Shown: positions 1-8,355, counted from the stretch's first letter. The stretch is DNA of 8,882 bases from JBFLVQ01 sp040758525 (GCA_040758525.1 JBFLVQ010000397.1:1-8882), one strand, 5' to 3'. Notes: a model not told the origin generated them from the sequence alone. Program-made: numbers and translations.

Positions 1-3000
1 AATGAAGCTGCGCTAGAGTATAGCATTAAAGAAGTGATTAAAAGGCATGAAGTACTACGCACTAGTTTTATCACTATTGATGGTAAGCCTGCACAAATAA
101 TAAGTGATGAGGCTGTATTGAGTATTAGACAAGAGGACCTCAGCTATCTACCCAGCCAACAGCAAAAGACAATCGCGCTGAAGCAAATTGCTACAGAGGC
201 CAAACAATCCTTCAACCTGAGTACTGGTCCATTACTGCGAGTAAGCTTGTTTAAGCTTGCTGAGCAGGAGCATATACTACTTTTAAGTATGCACCATATT
301 ATCAGTGATGGCTGGTCAATGGATATATTAACCAGAGAAGTTGCTACATTCTATAAAGCATATTGCAACAATAGAGCATATCAATTATCCCCATTGCCGG
401 TACAGTATGCAGACTATGCGCTATGGCAACGTGAATGGTTGCAAGGTGAGGTACTGAAGAAACAACTGAGCTATTGGAAAAAAAAGTTAATGGGAAATCT
501 ACCAGTACTCCAACTACCTACCAGTAGGCCGCGATCAGCAATACAGTCATTTCAAGGTGCTCATCAAACACTAGTAATTAACAGAGCTATCAGCGAATCT
601 ATCAAAAGTTTAGGTCAAGAGAATAATACTACACTTTTTATAACAATGTTGGCAGTATTTAAAGTATTACTTTATCGCTACACTGGACAGGCAGATATAG
701 TAGTAGGAACACCAATAGCAAATCGTAATCGTGCAGAGATAGAAGGTCTGATCGGATTCTTTGTTAATACATTGGTGCTGCGAACGGATCTATCTGGCAG
801 TTTAGATTTTCTCGAATTGTTGGAGCGAGCGCGAGAAACTTGCTTGGGTGCTTACAATCATCAAGATCTACCTTTCGAAAAGTTGGTAGAAGAACTACAG
901 CCAGAGCGAGATTTGAGCCACACACCATTGTTCCAAGTTATGTTTGTATTGCAGAACACATCAACGCAGCCTTTACCATTAGGCGAGCTTGAACTAGAAC
1001 CATTAGAAATAGAAACAGGTGCAGTCAAGTTTGACTTGATACTTTCATTTATAGATACCGAAGGAGAATTAAGGGGGATAATTAGTTACAGGCAGGAACT
1101 TTTCGATGAAGTTACGATTCTTCGAATGGCAGGTCATATCGAAACAATTTTGACATCGATTGTAACCAACCCAAGACAATCAATAAAGCATATTCCCATT
1201 TTGGCTGTAGCAGAACAGCAGCAACTACTGATAGAGTGGAATAACACAAATGTGGACATTACAGTCGAATGTGTTCATCATCTTTTTGAGAAGCAGGTTG
1301 AAAGAACCCCCAATGCGATTGCTCTTACATTCGCAGATAACAATTTAAGCTATCGTGAGCTAAACCTCAGAGCTAATCAACTGGCTGATTTTCTACGATT
1401 AATGAAGGTAGAGCCGGAGCAACTGATAGGAATATGTGTAGAGCGATCCATAGAAATGGTTATTGGCTTATTAGGTATTCTTAAAGCTGGCGGCGTTTTT
1501 ATTCCAATCGATCCTACATACCCACAAGAAAGAATTACTTTCATTTTGCAGGATACTAGGTTGGGGGTGTTATTAATAACTTCACGAGTCAAACATATAC
1601 TTCCGAAAGTTGAATTGCCAACAATTTGTCTTGATGGTGATTGGCAACAGATCAGTTTATCCTCTCAGGAAAACCCTTCATCACCAGTCACAGCTAGCAA
1701 CACTGCTTATGTGCTTTATACTTCTGGCTCCACAGGTCAACCTAAAGGCACGATAGTCTCTCACCAGAGTCTGGTTAATTACCTCTTTTGGGTTAACCGA
1801 ATACTGCTAAATGAGGAATGTTATAATATTCCTTTCCTTACCAGATTTACTTTCGATGCTTTTTTGAAACAGCTTTTCGCTCCACTTATTAGAGGCGATA
1901 AAGTTTATCTATTTTCGGATATAGTCAGTGAAGCACCTGCTTTGGTACGGTTGTTGACACAGGAAAAAGATATCTATCTCAATACTGTTCCTTCACTTTG
2001 GCATGTCGTTTTAACGCAAATTAATGAAATAGAGCTAGCACCTATTGCAGAAAACCTGAAAGGGCTGCTTTTGGGTGGAGAGCAACTTCCTAGAGAGTTA
2101 GTAGAGCAGACTTTTGAAAAATTTCCTGAAATTAAAATTTTCAATCTTTATGGTCCGACAGAAACTACTGCTAATGCCACTATGGCCACTGTTAAACAGA
2201 GTGCTATTGTGACAATAGGTAAACCTATCGCTAATACACAGGTATATGTTCTTGATGCTAATCTGCAGCCACTGCCAGTTGGTATAGATGGGGAGTTACA
2301 TATTGGTGGAGAAGGATTGGCACAGGGTTACTTGAACTGCCCAGCACTAACGGCGGAGAAATTCATACCAAATCCATTTAGTACAAATTTAGGCACTCGT
2401 CTATACAAAACTGGAGATATGGTGAGATATCTGCCAGATGGGAATATCCTTTTCATAGGACGCATTGATGATCAAATAAAGATCAGAGGTTTCCGTATTG
2501 AGCTTGGTGAAATTCAAGAAGTGTTGAGCAACCATCCTGATGTAGAGAATGCTGTTGTAATGGTTGTTGGAGAGGAGATCTTAGCTAGACACTTGATCGC
2601 CTATCTAGTGTTTGATCACAAAGCATCTGTACAAGTAAATAATGTTAAGGATTATCTTAGAGAAAAATTGCCAGACTATATGATTCCCTCTACATTTGTG
2701 GTATTGGATAAACTACCACTTACCTCGAATGGCAAAATCGATCGGCGTGCATTACCTACTGTTGGTAAGGAGCGGCTTGTATCGGAAACAGAGTTTGTTC
2801 CGCCTCGCAATAATTTAGAGTTGAAGTTGATAAGTATTTGGGAAGAAGTGTTGGATATTGGGCCAATTGGGATACAAGACGATTTCTTTCGAATCGGTGG
2901 CCATTCATTATTAGCTGTTAAATTAATGGCAAAGATCGAGAAAGAATTTAATCAAAGGTTGTCACTGGCAACTCTATTTCAAGCTCCAACGATTGAGAAG

Positions 3001-3849
3001 ATAGCTGCTATTTTAGATCAAGACTCTTTTGAGCAAGTTACTACTCCACTGGTTGGAATTCAGACAAAAGGCGATCGTACACCTTTCTTCTGTGTGCATC
3101 CTGGTTATGGGAATGTTTTCTGCTACGTTGCACTAGCCCGTTGTTTAGGCTCCAAACAACCTTTCTATGGTCTGCAGGCTCGCGGATTCATTGATGCAGA
3201 GCAACCGCTCACAACTGTAGAAGAGATGGCAACCAGTTATTTGGCAGCAATACGTAATATTCAACCCCACGGTCCCTATTTGTTGGGAGGCTGGAGTTTT
3301 GGTGGTTATGTAGCTTTTGAAATGGCGCAGCAACTGCAAGCTGAAGGTGAACAGGTATCACTACTAGCATTAATCGATACAATTATTCAGTCTGATTCGA
3401 TTAATAGAGAAGACACTGATATTCTAATTAGACTCGCCAGAGAAGCAAATATTGCGCTTACAAGCGAAGAACTAGAGGTACTCTCTCTAGATCAACAGTT
3501 TGCCTGTTTTATAGAAAAAGCTAAATTGTCAAAATTTATTCCTCCTGATGTTGATGTACCGCAACTAAGGCGTTTTGTAAATGTCTTTAAAGCTAACCTT
3601 CAAGCAAAGCAGCGGTACCTACTCAAAACATATTTTGGTACTGTGACAGTTTTCCGGGCTAAGGAGCGTGCAGATGGTATTGAGATTGATAGCGCTCTCA
3701 GTTGGCAAAAGATCGTTCATGGTAATGTTAACATCTATGATATACCAGGAAGTCATTATTCTATGCTTTTTCCACCTTATGTTGTGGAATTGGCACAAAT
3801 ATTGGGTGAGAAGATTCTCGAAGCCTTACGGGAGAGTGTAGGAAGGTGA
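1..3849 (+). CDS. Non-ribosomal peptide synthetase, terminal module C-A-PCP-TE (5' partial)
   Basis: This is the last module of an assembly-line peptide synthetase; it adds one amino acid and releases the product. The frame is open from base 1, so the gene starts upstream; the GTG at 34 lies inside the condensation domain and is not a start. Residues are numbered from that codon. Condensation domain to about 390: HHIISDGWS (87-95) carries the catalytic HHxxxDG and looks LCL-type; GFFVNTLVLRTD (241-252) and HQDLPFEKLVEEL follow. Adenylation domain about 415-910: YTSGSTGQPKG (562-572), NLYGPTE (704-710), YKTGD (791-795), GRIDDQIKIRGFRIE (809-823), NGKIDRR with Lys901. Carrier domain about 920-995: GGHSLL with phosphopantetheine Ser958. 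Thioesterase about 1010-1271: GWSFG nucleophile Ser1088, probable Asp1115, GSH His1241. There is no epimerase or methyltransferase, so an unmodified L-residue is expected before hydrolysis or cyclisation. Hand-read specificity code D-A-K-T-L-G-L-A-N-K; substrate not assigned. All core motifs look intact. Confidence 0.96.
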   Translation, partial: NEAALEYSIKEVIKRHEVLRTSFITIDGKPAQIISDEAVLSIRQEDLSYLPSQQQKTIALKQIATEAKQSFNLSTGPLLRVSLFKLAEQEHILLLSMHHIISDGWSMDILTREVATFYKAYCNNRAYQLSPLPVQYADYALWQREWLQGEVLKKQLSYWKKKLMGNLPVLQLPTSRPRSAIQSFQGAHQTLVINRAISESIKSLGQENNTTLFITMLAVFKVLLYRYTGQADIVVGTPIANRNRAEIEGLIGFFVNTLVLRTDLSGSLDFLELLERARETCLGAYNHQDLPFEKLVEELQPERDLSHTPLFQVMFVLQNTSTQPLPLGELELEPLEIETGAVKFDLILSFIDTEGELRGIISYRQELFDEVTILRMAGHIETILTSIVTNPRQSIKHIPILAVAEQQQLLIEWNNTNVDITVECVHHLFEKQVERTPNAIALTFADNNLSYRELNLRANQLADFLRLMKVEPEQLIGICVERSIEMVIGLLGILKAGGVFIPIDPTYPQERITFILQDTRLGVLLITSRVKHILPKVELPTICLDGDWQQISLSSQENPSSPVTASNTAYVLYTSGSTGQPKGTIVSHQSLVNYLFWVNRILLNEECYNIPFLTRFTFDAFLKQLFAPLIRGDKVYLFSDIVSEAPALVRLLTQEKDIYLNTVPSLWHVVLTQINEIELAPIAENLKGLLLGGEQLPRELVEQTFEKFPEIKIFNLYGPTETTANATMATVKQSAIVTIGKPIANTQVYVLDANLQPLPVGIDGELHIGGEGLAQGYLNCPALTAEKFIPNPFSTNLGTRLYKTGDMVRYLPDGNILFIGRIDDQIKIRGFRIELGEIQEVLSNHPDVENAVVMVVGEEILARHLIAYLVFDHKASVQVNNVKDYLREKLPDYMIPSTFVVLDKLPLTSNGKIDRRALPTVGKERLVSETEFVPPRNNLELKLISIWEEVLDIGPIGIQDDFFRIGGHSLLAVKLMAKIEKEFNQRLSLATLFQAPTIEKIAAILDQDSFEQVTTPLVGIQTKGDRTPFFCVHPGYGNVFCYVALARCLGSKQPFYGLQARGFIDAEQPLTTVEEMATSYLAAIRNIQPHGPYLLGGWSFGGYVAFEMAQQLQAEGEQVSLLALIDTIIQSDSINREDTDILIRLAREANIALTSEELEVLSLDQQFACFIEKAKLSKFIPPDVDVPQLRRFVNVFKANLQAKQRYLLKTYFGTVTVFRAKERADGIEIDSALSWQKIVHGNVNIYDIPGSHYSMLFPPYVVELAQILGEKILEALRESVGR

Positions 3850-3991
3850 GTCTCCAGAAAAGGAGAGTTTGATAGAGAATAGAAGTTATGGGAGAAAGAA
3901 GAATCAGGATTTAGCAGACAATTCGAGGTAGATATCGATGAATTTGAGGATGAATTCTTGATGCTTACCAAGCCAAACAGCATACATGTTC

Positions 3992-4013
3992 ATTAATGTG
4001 AAATTAATGTGAA
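3992..4013 (+). repeat. Two-copy 11-base tandem repeat
   Basis: The unit ATTAATGTGAA occurs twice head to tail (3992-4002 and 4003-4013), followed by an A-rich run. It lies just at the end of the acidic open tail behind the NRPS gene, whose stop codon TAA (3994-3996) falls in the first unit. No function is apparent; replication slippage in AT-rich sequence is the simplest explanation. Confidence 0.6.
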
Positions 4014-4028
4014 ATAAAAGAGATGGTG

Positions 4029-4166
4029 TTAATGGATGAGTAGGCTATATTCACCTAGACTAGCACCAAGAGAGTTAGCCATTTCTCGCTGGCTAAACTT
4101 CTTGGCTTCACGCATCAGTCACAGTGTCTCAGCGAGGTTTTCCAAGTTGATCTCAGAAGGAATCAT
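4029..4166 (-). pseudogene. Possible broken XRE-type helix-turn-helix gene remnant
   Basis: Reading the minus strand from ATG 4166 to TAA 4029 gives a 45-codon frame with one internal stop, TGA at 4121-4119. The piece before it reads MIPSEINLENLAETL; after it, LMREAKKFSQREMANSLG and then ASLGEYSLLIH. Bridged across the stop, this matches the usual XRE (Cro/CI-type) pattern, a Leu-x-x-x-Arg-Glu-Ala-Lys helix, Ser-Gln-Arg-Glu-Met-Ala, then a short loop. A single CGA (Arg) to TGA change would explain the stop. The rest of the DNA-binding domain is missing, and an in-frame TGA also lies just upstream of the ATG, so no working protein is expected. The family call rests on pattern alone over about 40 residues and could be chance. 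Confidence 0.3.
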
Positions 4167-4320
4167 AAGCTCTCATCGTTCAGCAAGCGGTCTTTTATTA
4201 CTTATTACTTTTGTATCAAATTACAGCGTTTAGTTGTGGTCTAGCAACAATTCGCGGGAAAACTGCCACAAATTTCGCCGAATGTTTGCCAGATCCCCTT
4301 TACTGAATAGAAACGATAGG

Positions 4321-5397
4321 TTATTTGTCCTGCTGTTGCCTGCGTGTTTGCTCGGCCATTAATTGTTGCAGGCTGGTGAAAGATTTGAAATTGGACGAGC
4401 CATCGATCGCTTTTACAGCAATATCCTGCACTTGGCTGTACGATCTTTCCAATTGTTGCGAGAGTTTGGCAATCTGCTCACTCTGCTCCTTGATCATCTG
4501 TTCTAAAGATTCAATGCGCGTGGAGAGAACTTTACGCTCACCTTCGAACTCTTTTCTCAACAATTCTTCTTTATTTTTCGCTTCTGATTGCAAGCGGTCG
4601 GTATTCTCTTTCACTGCTTTATTGATGGCAACTTCTAATTCTTGCGGGAAAGCCTCTACTCGCTTTTGTAATGCTTTGAATTCTTCTTCCTTTTGAACTA
4701 ATGCCCGCTCTCGTTCTGTGCTCTCTTTTTCAATCAATTCTCGCTGCTCACGCTTTTCTTGCAACTCTCTTTCCAAGGCCGCTTTCTCATCTTCAAACTT
4801 ATCGCGCGTTAATTGTTTTTCCCGATTAAAAGCATATTGATATTCTTCTTTCTCTCGTTCACGCCGTTTCTGCTCGACCATATCACGTTCTTTAATTTCA
4901 CTTTCATGACGCTTCTTCTCTTCTTGCCATTGCGCACGTAGCGACTCGATTTCCTGGTTCAATGATTCTTTACTAGCGGCCATTTCATCTTCAAATTCTT
5001 GCCGCTTTTGATGCTGTGCTTCTAGTAATGCCACCAACGTAGAGGCAGATCGTTCTATTTCATAGATCTCTTGCAGATCTTTCTCTTTTGCTTCAATCGC
5101 CTTCTTGACCGCCTGATATTTATTTATTTCTGCTTCCAGGCTGTCGGTGATCTGCGTGAGCATATGGCCAATCTCCGATTTCAAACTGCCAATCTCTTTA
5201 CCAATACTCTCGGTTGATAACCCATCGGCAGTGGCGATCACCATACGCGCTCCCTTTTCCTCTAATCTTTCTTCCGGCTTTAATTCAGCATCGAGCTTCT
5301 CTTGTAATTGCGGTTGTAACTCATTATAGGTATCGAGCATCTCTTGCTTGGTCTTGGCTACAGATACCTTACGTGCAGAGCTCTTTTTTGCTGGCAT
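4321..5397 (-). CDS. Conserved-type coiled-coil protein of unknown function
   Basis: This is a 358-residue, highly charged, largely alpha-helical protein without cysteine, membrane segment or signal peptide, so probably cytoplasmic. The N-terminus is basic and flexible-looking (MPAKKSSARKVSVAKTK). Around 53-80 a less charged segment follows (VIATADGLSTESIGKEIG, then SLKSEIGHML). A long Glu/Lys/Arg/Gln-rich coiled coil runs from about 85 to 320, with a probable break at the Pro of AFPQEL (249-254). It ends in a distinct non-charged stretch, QVQDIAVKAIDGSSNFKSF (322-340), and a Gln-rich tail. The head and C-terminal stretches look like conserved elements of a widespread uncharacterised family that I recall but cannot name. 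I chose ATG 5397 because GAGGA sits 7 bases upstream; the open frame continues to a GTG at 5493, but its extra 32 residues do not look conserved and lack such a site. It follows the response regulator by 105 bases on the same strand, so co-transcription is likely. Function unknown; scaffold or adaptor is only a guess. Confidence 0.88.
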   Translation of the reverse strand: MPAKKSSARKVSVAKTKQEMLDTYNELQPQLQEKLDAELKPEERLEEKGARMVIATADGLSTESIGKEIGSLKSEIGHMLTQITDSLEAEINKYQAVKKAIEAKEKDLQEIYEIERSASTLVALLEAQHQKRQEFEDEMAASKESLNQEIESLRAQWQEEKKRHESEIKERDMVEQKRREREKEEYQYAFNREKQLTRDKFEDEKAALERELQEKREQRELIEKESTERERALVQKEEEFKALQKRVEAFPQELEVAINKAVKENTDRLQSEAKNKEELLRKEFEGERKVLSTRIESLEQMIKEQSEQIAKLSQQLERSYSQVQDIAVKAIDGSSNFKSFTSLQQLMAEQTRRQQQDK

Positions 5398-5404
5398 TTT
5401 CTTA

Positions 5405-5410
5405 TCCTCT
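5405..5410 (-). promoter_or_regulatory. Ribosome binding site deciding the start of the coiled-coil gene
   Basis: On the minus strand AGAGGA lies 7 bases before ATG 5397 (AGAGGATAAGAAAATG). This strong Shine-Dalgarno match favours 5397 over the in-frame GTG at 5493. The 105-base gap behind the regulator contains TATAAA (5422-5417) but no -35 match at the proper distance, so a separate promoter is not supported. Confidence 0.75.
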
Positions 5411-5502
5411 TCTACTTTTATACAGTTTTGATAATTTAACGGCCTTTGTCCCTTTGAGATTGCCTTTTTCGCTGCCCAGTTTTCCCTGTCCACTATACTC
5501 TA

Positions 5503-6285
5503 TCAGAGGCGCAGTAATCTTTCTCGCAAAGTGCGCGATTGTAACCGGCTGACTCTGATCTGTTGATTATTCTTCAAAGTGACTAGATAAGTGCCACCTG
5601 GCATCTGATTGATTCGTGTTATCATATCGATATTTACCAGCGCACCACGACCAAGCCGCACGAAACGGTCTCGATCAAGGCGTATCTCCATCTCTTTGAG
5701 TCTATAATTGATGCTATATTGTTCATTCTGTATACTGGTTAGATGTAGTAATTCACCATCAGCAATTATTGAAGCTATCTGTCTAACAGGCAGAATAATT
5801 ATCTCATCACGTTGTCTAACAGGAATACGTTCAAGTGGAGGTTGGCGTATAGACCTTTCATAATCATTAAGAGCAGTTTCCAGGTTTTCTGACTCTTGTG
5901 AGCGTAGATCAGCACGATCCAGTCGCTCTTGAGCTCGATTCAATGTCTGTCGTAGACGTGCTCTCTCCACCGGCTTGAGCAGATAATCTATTGCATTCAA
6001 CTCAAAGGCACGCACTGCGTATTCATCATAGGCAGTAACAAAAGCAATCAGGGGTAGATAATTCTTCTTGAGAAGTCGCACTACCTCCATTCCATCGATC
6101 TCTGGCATCATTAGATCAAGCAGCACTAAATCTGGCTGCTGTGCTTCGATCAACTTAATCGCTTCCATGCCATTTTCCGCTTCACCAACTATCGTCACAT
6201 CATCAAAGCCTCGCAGCAACGTAGCAAGAAACGAGCGTGCAGGCCGTTCATCGTCAGCAATTACAATACGTAATTTTACATCCAT
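5503..6285 (-). CDS. LytTR-family response regulator
   Basis: This 260-residue protein is the DNA-binding partner of the sensor kinase encoded just upstream. Residues 4-120 are a receiver domain with the acidic pair Asp11/Asp12, phosphoacceptor Asp57 in LVLLDLMMPEIDG, Thr84 in FVTAYDEYA and Lys104 in YLLKPV. A linker with a short helical, charged segment (about 115-150) leads to a LytTR domain (about 153-258): IPVRQRDEIIILPVRQI, then FVRLGRGALVNIDMI, the Pro-Gly-Gly turn at 229-231, and the C-terminal strand IRVSRLQS. Length is normal for the LytR/AlgR class. LytTR domains bind direct repeats with a GTT core, usually in promoters. The ATG start overlaps the kinase gene by 10 bases, and GAGGT sits 9 bases upstream inside the kinase coding end, so translation is probably coupled. 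All key residues are present. Target genes are not known; its own operon is a plausible one. Confidence 0.96.
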   Translation of the reverse strand: MDVKLRIVIADDERPARSFLATLLRGFDDVTIVGEAENGMEAIKLIEAQQPDLVLLDLMMPEIDGMEVVRLLKKNYLPLIAFVTAYDEYAVRAFELNAIDYLLKPVERARLRQTLNRAQERLDRADLRSQESENLETALNDYERSIRQPPLERIPVRQRDEIIILPVRQIASIIADGELLHLTSIQNEQYSINYRLKEMEIRLDRDRFVRLGRGALVNIDMITRINQMPGGTYLVTLKNNQQIRVSRLQSRTLRERLLRL

Positions 6286-8354
6286 ACTTGCTTTACCTCA
6301 GATCTATTATCAATACTATCTTCGTTAATAACAGCGTTGGAGGCTCTAACAGGCAGGGTGATCTCAACCACTGTACCAACTCCAACACCACTACTTATAT
6401 TCAAATCAGCTTCATCACCATAATGGCATTTTAGTCGCCGTTCAATATTGGCAAGCCCCAAACCTCGTTGGCGACCTTGTGCCAGCGTGCTCTCGCTAGC
6501 ACCTATGCCAGTATCACGTACCGAGATTATCAGCTCTTCTCCAGCTCGCTCTGGATACTTTTGCGCTAAGACAATCTGGGCTTTGACAAAGACCTCACCC
6601 CCTGCTTTACTAGGCGCAATCCCATGTTTTATTGCGTTTTCCACTAGTGGCTGAATCAACAAGGTGGGAATCTTAGTAGTATGTAGGCTGGTGGGTATCT
6701 CAACCCTTACATTGAGTCGCTCTTCAAAGCGAGCCTTCTCAATATCCAGATAGGCTTTAATAATATCTAGTTCATCGCCCACTGTGGTAAACTCGTTGGT
6801 AGAGCGACGCAGCACACCGCGTAACAATCCAGTAAGTTGCATCAGTGTTTCCAATGCATGTCCAGCATTGGTCTGAATCAGATAGCCAATCGTGGTAAGT
6901 GCGTTAAAGAGAAAATGTGGATTGAGTTGAGCACGCAATGCACGCAATTCTGCTTCCGTCGCCAGTTTGCTGATCTCCTGCTCGCGCAGATCCATTGCAC
7001 AGCGGTCATGCGTAACACGTACGGCATCGATTCTTCTCGCTGTTAATAGTGCCACCGCTTCCAGCATTGCAATATCATCAGAGAGTAAGCGGCGGCCACC
7101 TACTAGTTCACCTATTATTATTAGATATTGTGGCGCATCATGGGTTGGAATTACAACTAGCGCGGCTATTCCTTGTGAGTGTAGCCAGTGTGTATTCTTG
7201 TCATTATCAATAGAGAATGTGGAATAAGATATTTCTGGCTGATCGATAATAGATAAGAGTTGAGTGTGTAGCGAAACCAATGCGCTGTTCTTTATTTCAT
7301 CCGAGCGCAGCCATTCTATCTTACTTGTCACTAATGCCGATCTGAGCTGTTGACATACTTCTTTTAGGATTGAGTCTACGGATTCTTGCAGTGAAATATT
7401 ACGTGCTATTTCACTGCGTAATTCCTCATAATTAACGCGATGCAATAAGACTTTGTCCACGAACCAGCTCACCGAACGCTTCATTAGTGGATAGCAGAGT
7501 GCGGTAATAGTCCAGATCGCTAGTAGCACACCCACTGCACGCAAGTCAATGTTACCGTTAGTGTCACGTATCGCTAATAGTGGAGAGAGCACACACACAT
7601 AAAGACTAAAGATAACCCCTACCAGCACAATCAGTGCTAGCGCTCGTTTTAGGAAGATATCTACAAAGGCAAAACGGTAGTCTTGATATAGTATCGCCAC
7701 TGCCAGTGGCAAGGAAGCGTGATGTCCTGCTAGCTCGATCCACCAAGGATAATTACCTTCATCATGATGACTCAAGTGTAGTGCTGTTACAGCAAAGACA
7801 GCGAGTGCCACGACCCATAATGCTCTTCGCCAGTTCGGTTGGCCATGGGTAAGAAAGAGCAATACAATTATCAAACTACCAAAACCGGCGGTAAGAACAT
7901 GCAACCCAATATGTGAAGGGACTGCCTCACCATGAAATGAGACATAGAAATGCATAAAGCCGGCTATCGCGCTTAACAGATAAGCCAGCACAGTGAGGAT
8001 AAAAGCGCTCCTATGTTTATGCCAGGATTCACCAGCACGCAACACCGAATGGACTACCACTGCAGGCAAGAATCCTAGTGCAGTGAAGATCAATGAGACA
8101 AGTAGCGGTGAAACACTACTTATTCCAAACTTGTCCAAAATGTAGATAGCGAATGCTCCTACGTTCCAGCACAACCCCAGTAGTGTAGTTATCAGCAATA
8201 GACGGTTAATTGGCGCTGGAATTTTACCCGATTTCGCCCCCAAAACATAAGTAACATAAGTTGCTCGAAAGACCATAACCAGTAACATCGCATAGAGCGA
8301 TGCGCCCGTAATAAAAACCAATAGATTAATCAGAGTGGCGGCTGAATCGGTCAT
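6276..8354 (-). CDS. LytS/YehU-type membrane sensor histidine kinase
   Basis: This 692-residue protein senses a signal at the membrane and phosphorylates the adjacent LytTR regulator. About nine hydrophobic segments lie near 9-29, 48-72, 81-104, 115-137, 148-170, 177-193, 213-235, 239-263 and 276-293. Positive charges in the loops (30-47, 105-116, 171-178, 224-238) fit an outside N-terminus and a cytoplasmic C-terminal half. A GAF-like region follows (about 320-445), then a helix (455-475). The kinase core is of the His_kinase (PF06580) class: LRAQLNPHFLFNAL with phosphoacceptor His480, N-box LIQPLVENAIKHG (Asn573), DTGIG (614-618) and GLGLANIERR (631-640). There is no HAMP or large extracytoplasmic domain, so sensing is probably within the membrane; several His residues cluster on the predicted outer face (135, 141, 148, 152, 193, 196, 197, 211, 212). 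ATG 8354 is the first start after an in-frame TAA 12 bases upstream, although its Shine-Dalgarno match is poor. The gene is intact. Confidence 0.95.
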   Translation of the reverse strand: MTDSAATLINLLVFITGASLYAMLLVMVFRATYVTYVLGAKSGKIPAPINRLLLITTLLGLCWNVGAFAIYILDKFGISSVSPLLVSLIFTALGFLPAVVVHSVLRAGESWHKHRSAFILTVLAYLLSAIAGFMHFYVSFHGEAVPSHIGLHVLTAGFGSLIIVLLFLTHGQPNWRRALWVVALAVFAVTALHLSHHDEGNYPWWIELAGHHASLPLAVAILYQDYRFAFVDIFLKRALALIVLVGVIFSLYVCVLSPLLAIRDTNGNIDLRAVGVLLAIWTITALCYPLMKRSVSWFVDKVLLHRVNYEELRSEIARNISLQESVDSILKEVCQQLRSALVTSKIEWLRSDEIKNSALVSLHTQLLSIIDQPEISYSTFSIDNDKNTHWLHSQGIAALVVIPTHDAPQYLIIIGELVGGRRLLSDDIAMLEAVALLTARRIDAVRVTHDRCAMDLREQEISKLATEAELRALRAQLNPHFLFNALTTIGYLIQTNAGHALETLMQLTGLLRGVLRRSTNEFTTVGDELDIIKAYLDIEKARFEERLNVRVEIPTSLHTTKIPTLLIQPLVENAIKHGIAPSKAGGEVFVKAQIVLAQKYPERAGEELIISVRDTGIGASESTLAQGRQRGLGLANIERRLKCHYGDEADLNISSGVGVGTVVEITLPVRASNAVINEDSIDNRSEVKQVWM

Positions 8355-8355
8355 A

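Larger units (their letters stand above)
3850..4320. other. Convergent intergenic stretch, no intact gene
   Basis: These 471 bases separate the 3' ends of the NRPS (+) and the coiled-coil gene (-). No intact gene is supported. An open plus-strand frame at 4036-4233 would give a 65-residue Ser/Arg-rich peptide without recognisable features; it lies antisense to the XRE-like remnant and is probably chance. Also present are an acidic in-frame tail after the NRPS stop (3883-3996), an 11-base tandem duplication (3992-4013) and the broken helix-turn-helix remnant (4029-4166). I found no convincing intrinsic terminator for either converging gene. Confidence 0.6.

Noticed and set aside
3065..3080. 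GGCGATCGT as a cyanobacterial HIP1 (GCGATCGC) hallmark.
   Set aside because: Only a partial match inside the NRPS gene, and I noticed no full octamer elsewhere, so it does not support a cyanobacterial origin.
3851..3866. Small hairpin TCTCC / GGAGA just after the NRPS stop as a terminator.
   Set aside because: The stem is only 5 base pairs with a 6-base loop and is followed by just GTTT, too weak for a supported intrinsic terminator.
4036..4233. Plus-strand open frame of 65 codons after the NRPS gene.
   Set aside because: It is Ser/Arg/Leu-rich with no known pattern or ribosome binding site, and lies opposite the more protein-like XRE remnant.
5398..5493. Longer N-terminus of the coiled-coil protein from GTG 5493.
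   Set aside because: ATG 5397 has a strong ribosome binding site at the right spacing; the upstream start does not, and the added residues look like translated spacer.
4325..5552. Plus-strand open frames across the coiled-coil gene.
   Set aside because: Ser/Cys/Leu-rich translations antisense to a Glu/Lys/Arg-rich helix are the expected mirror of biased codon content.
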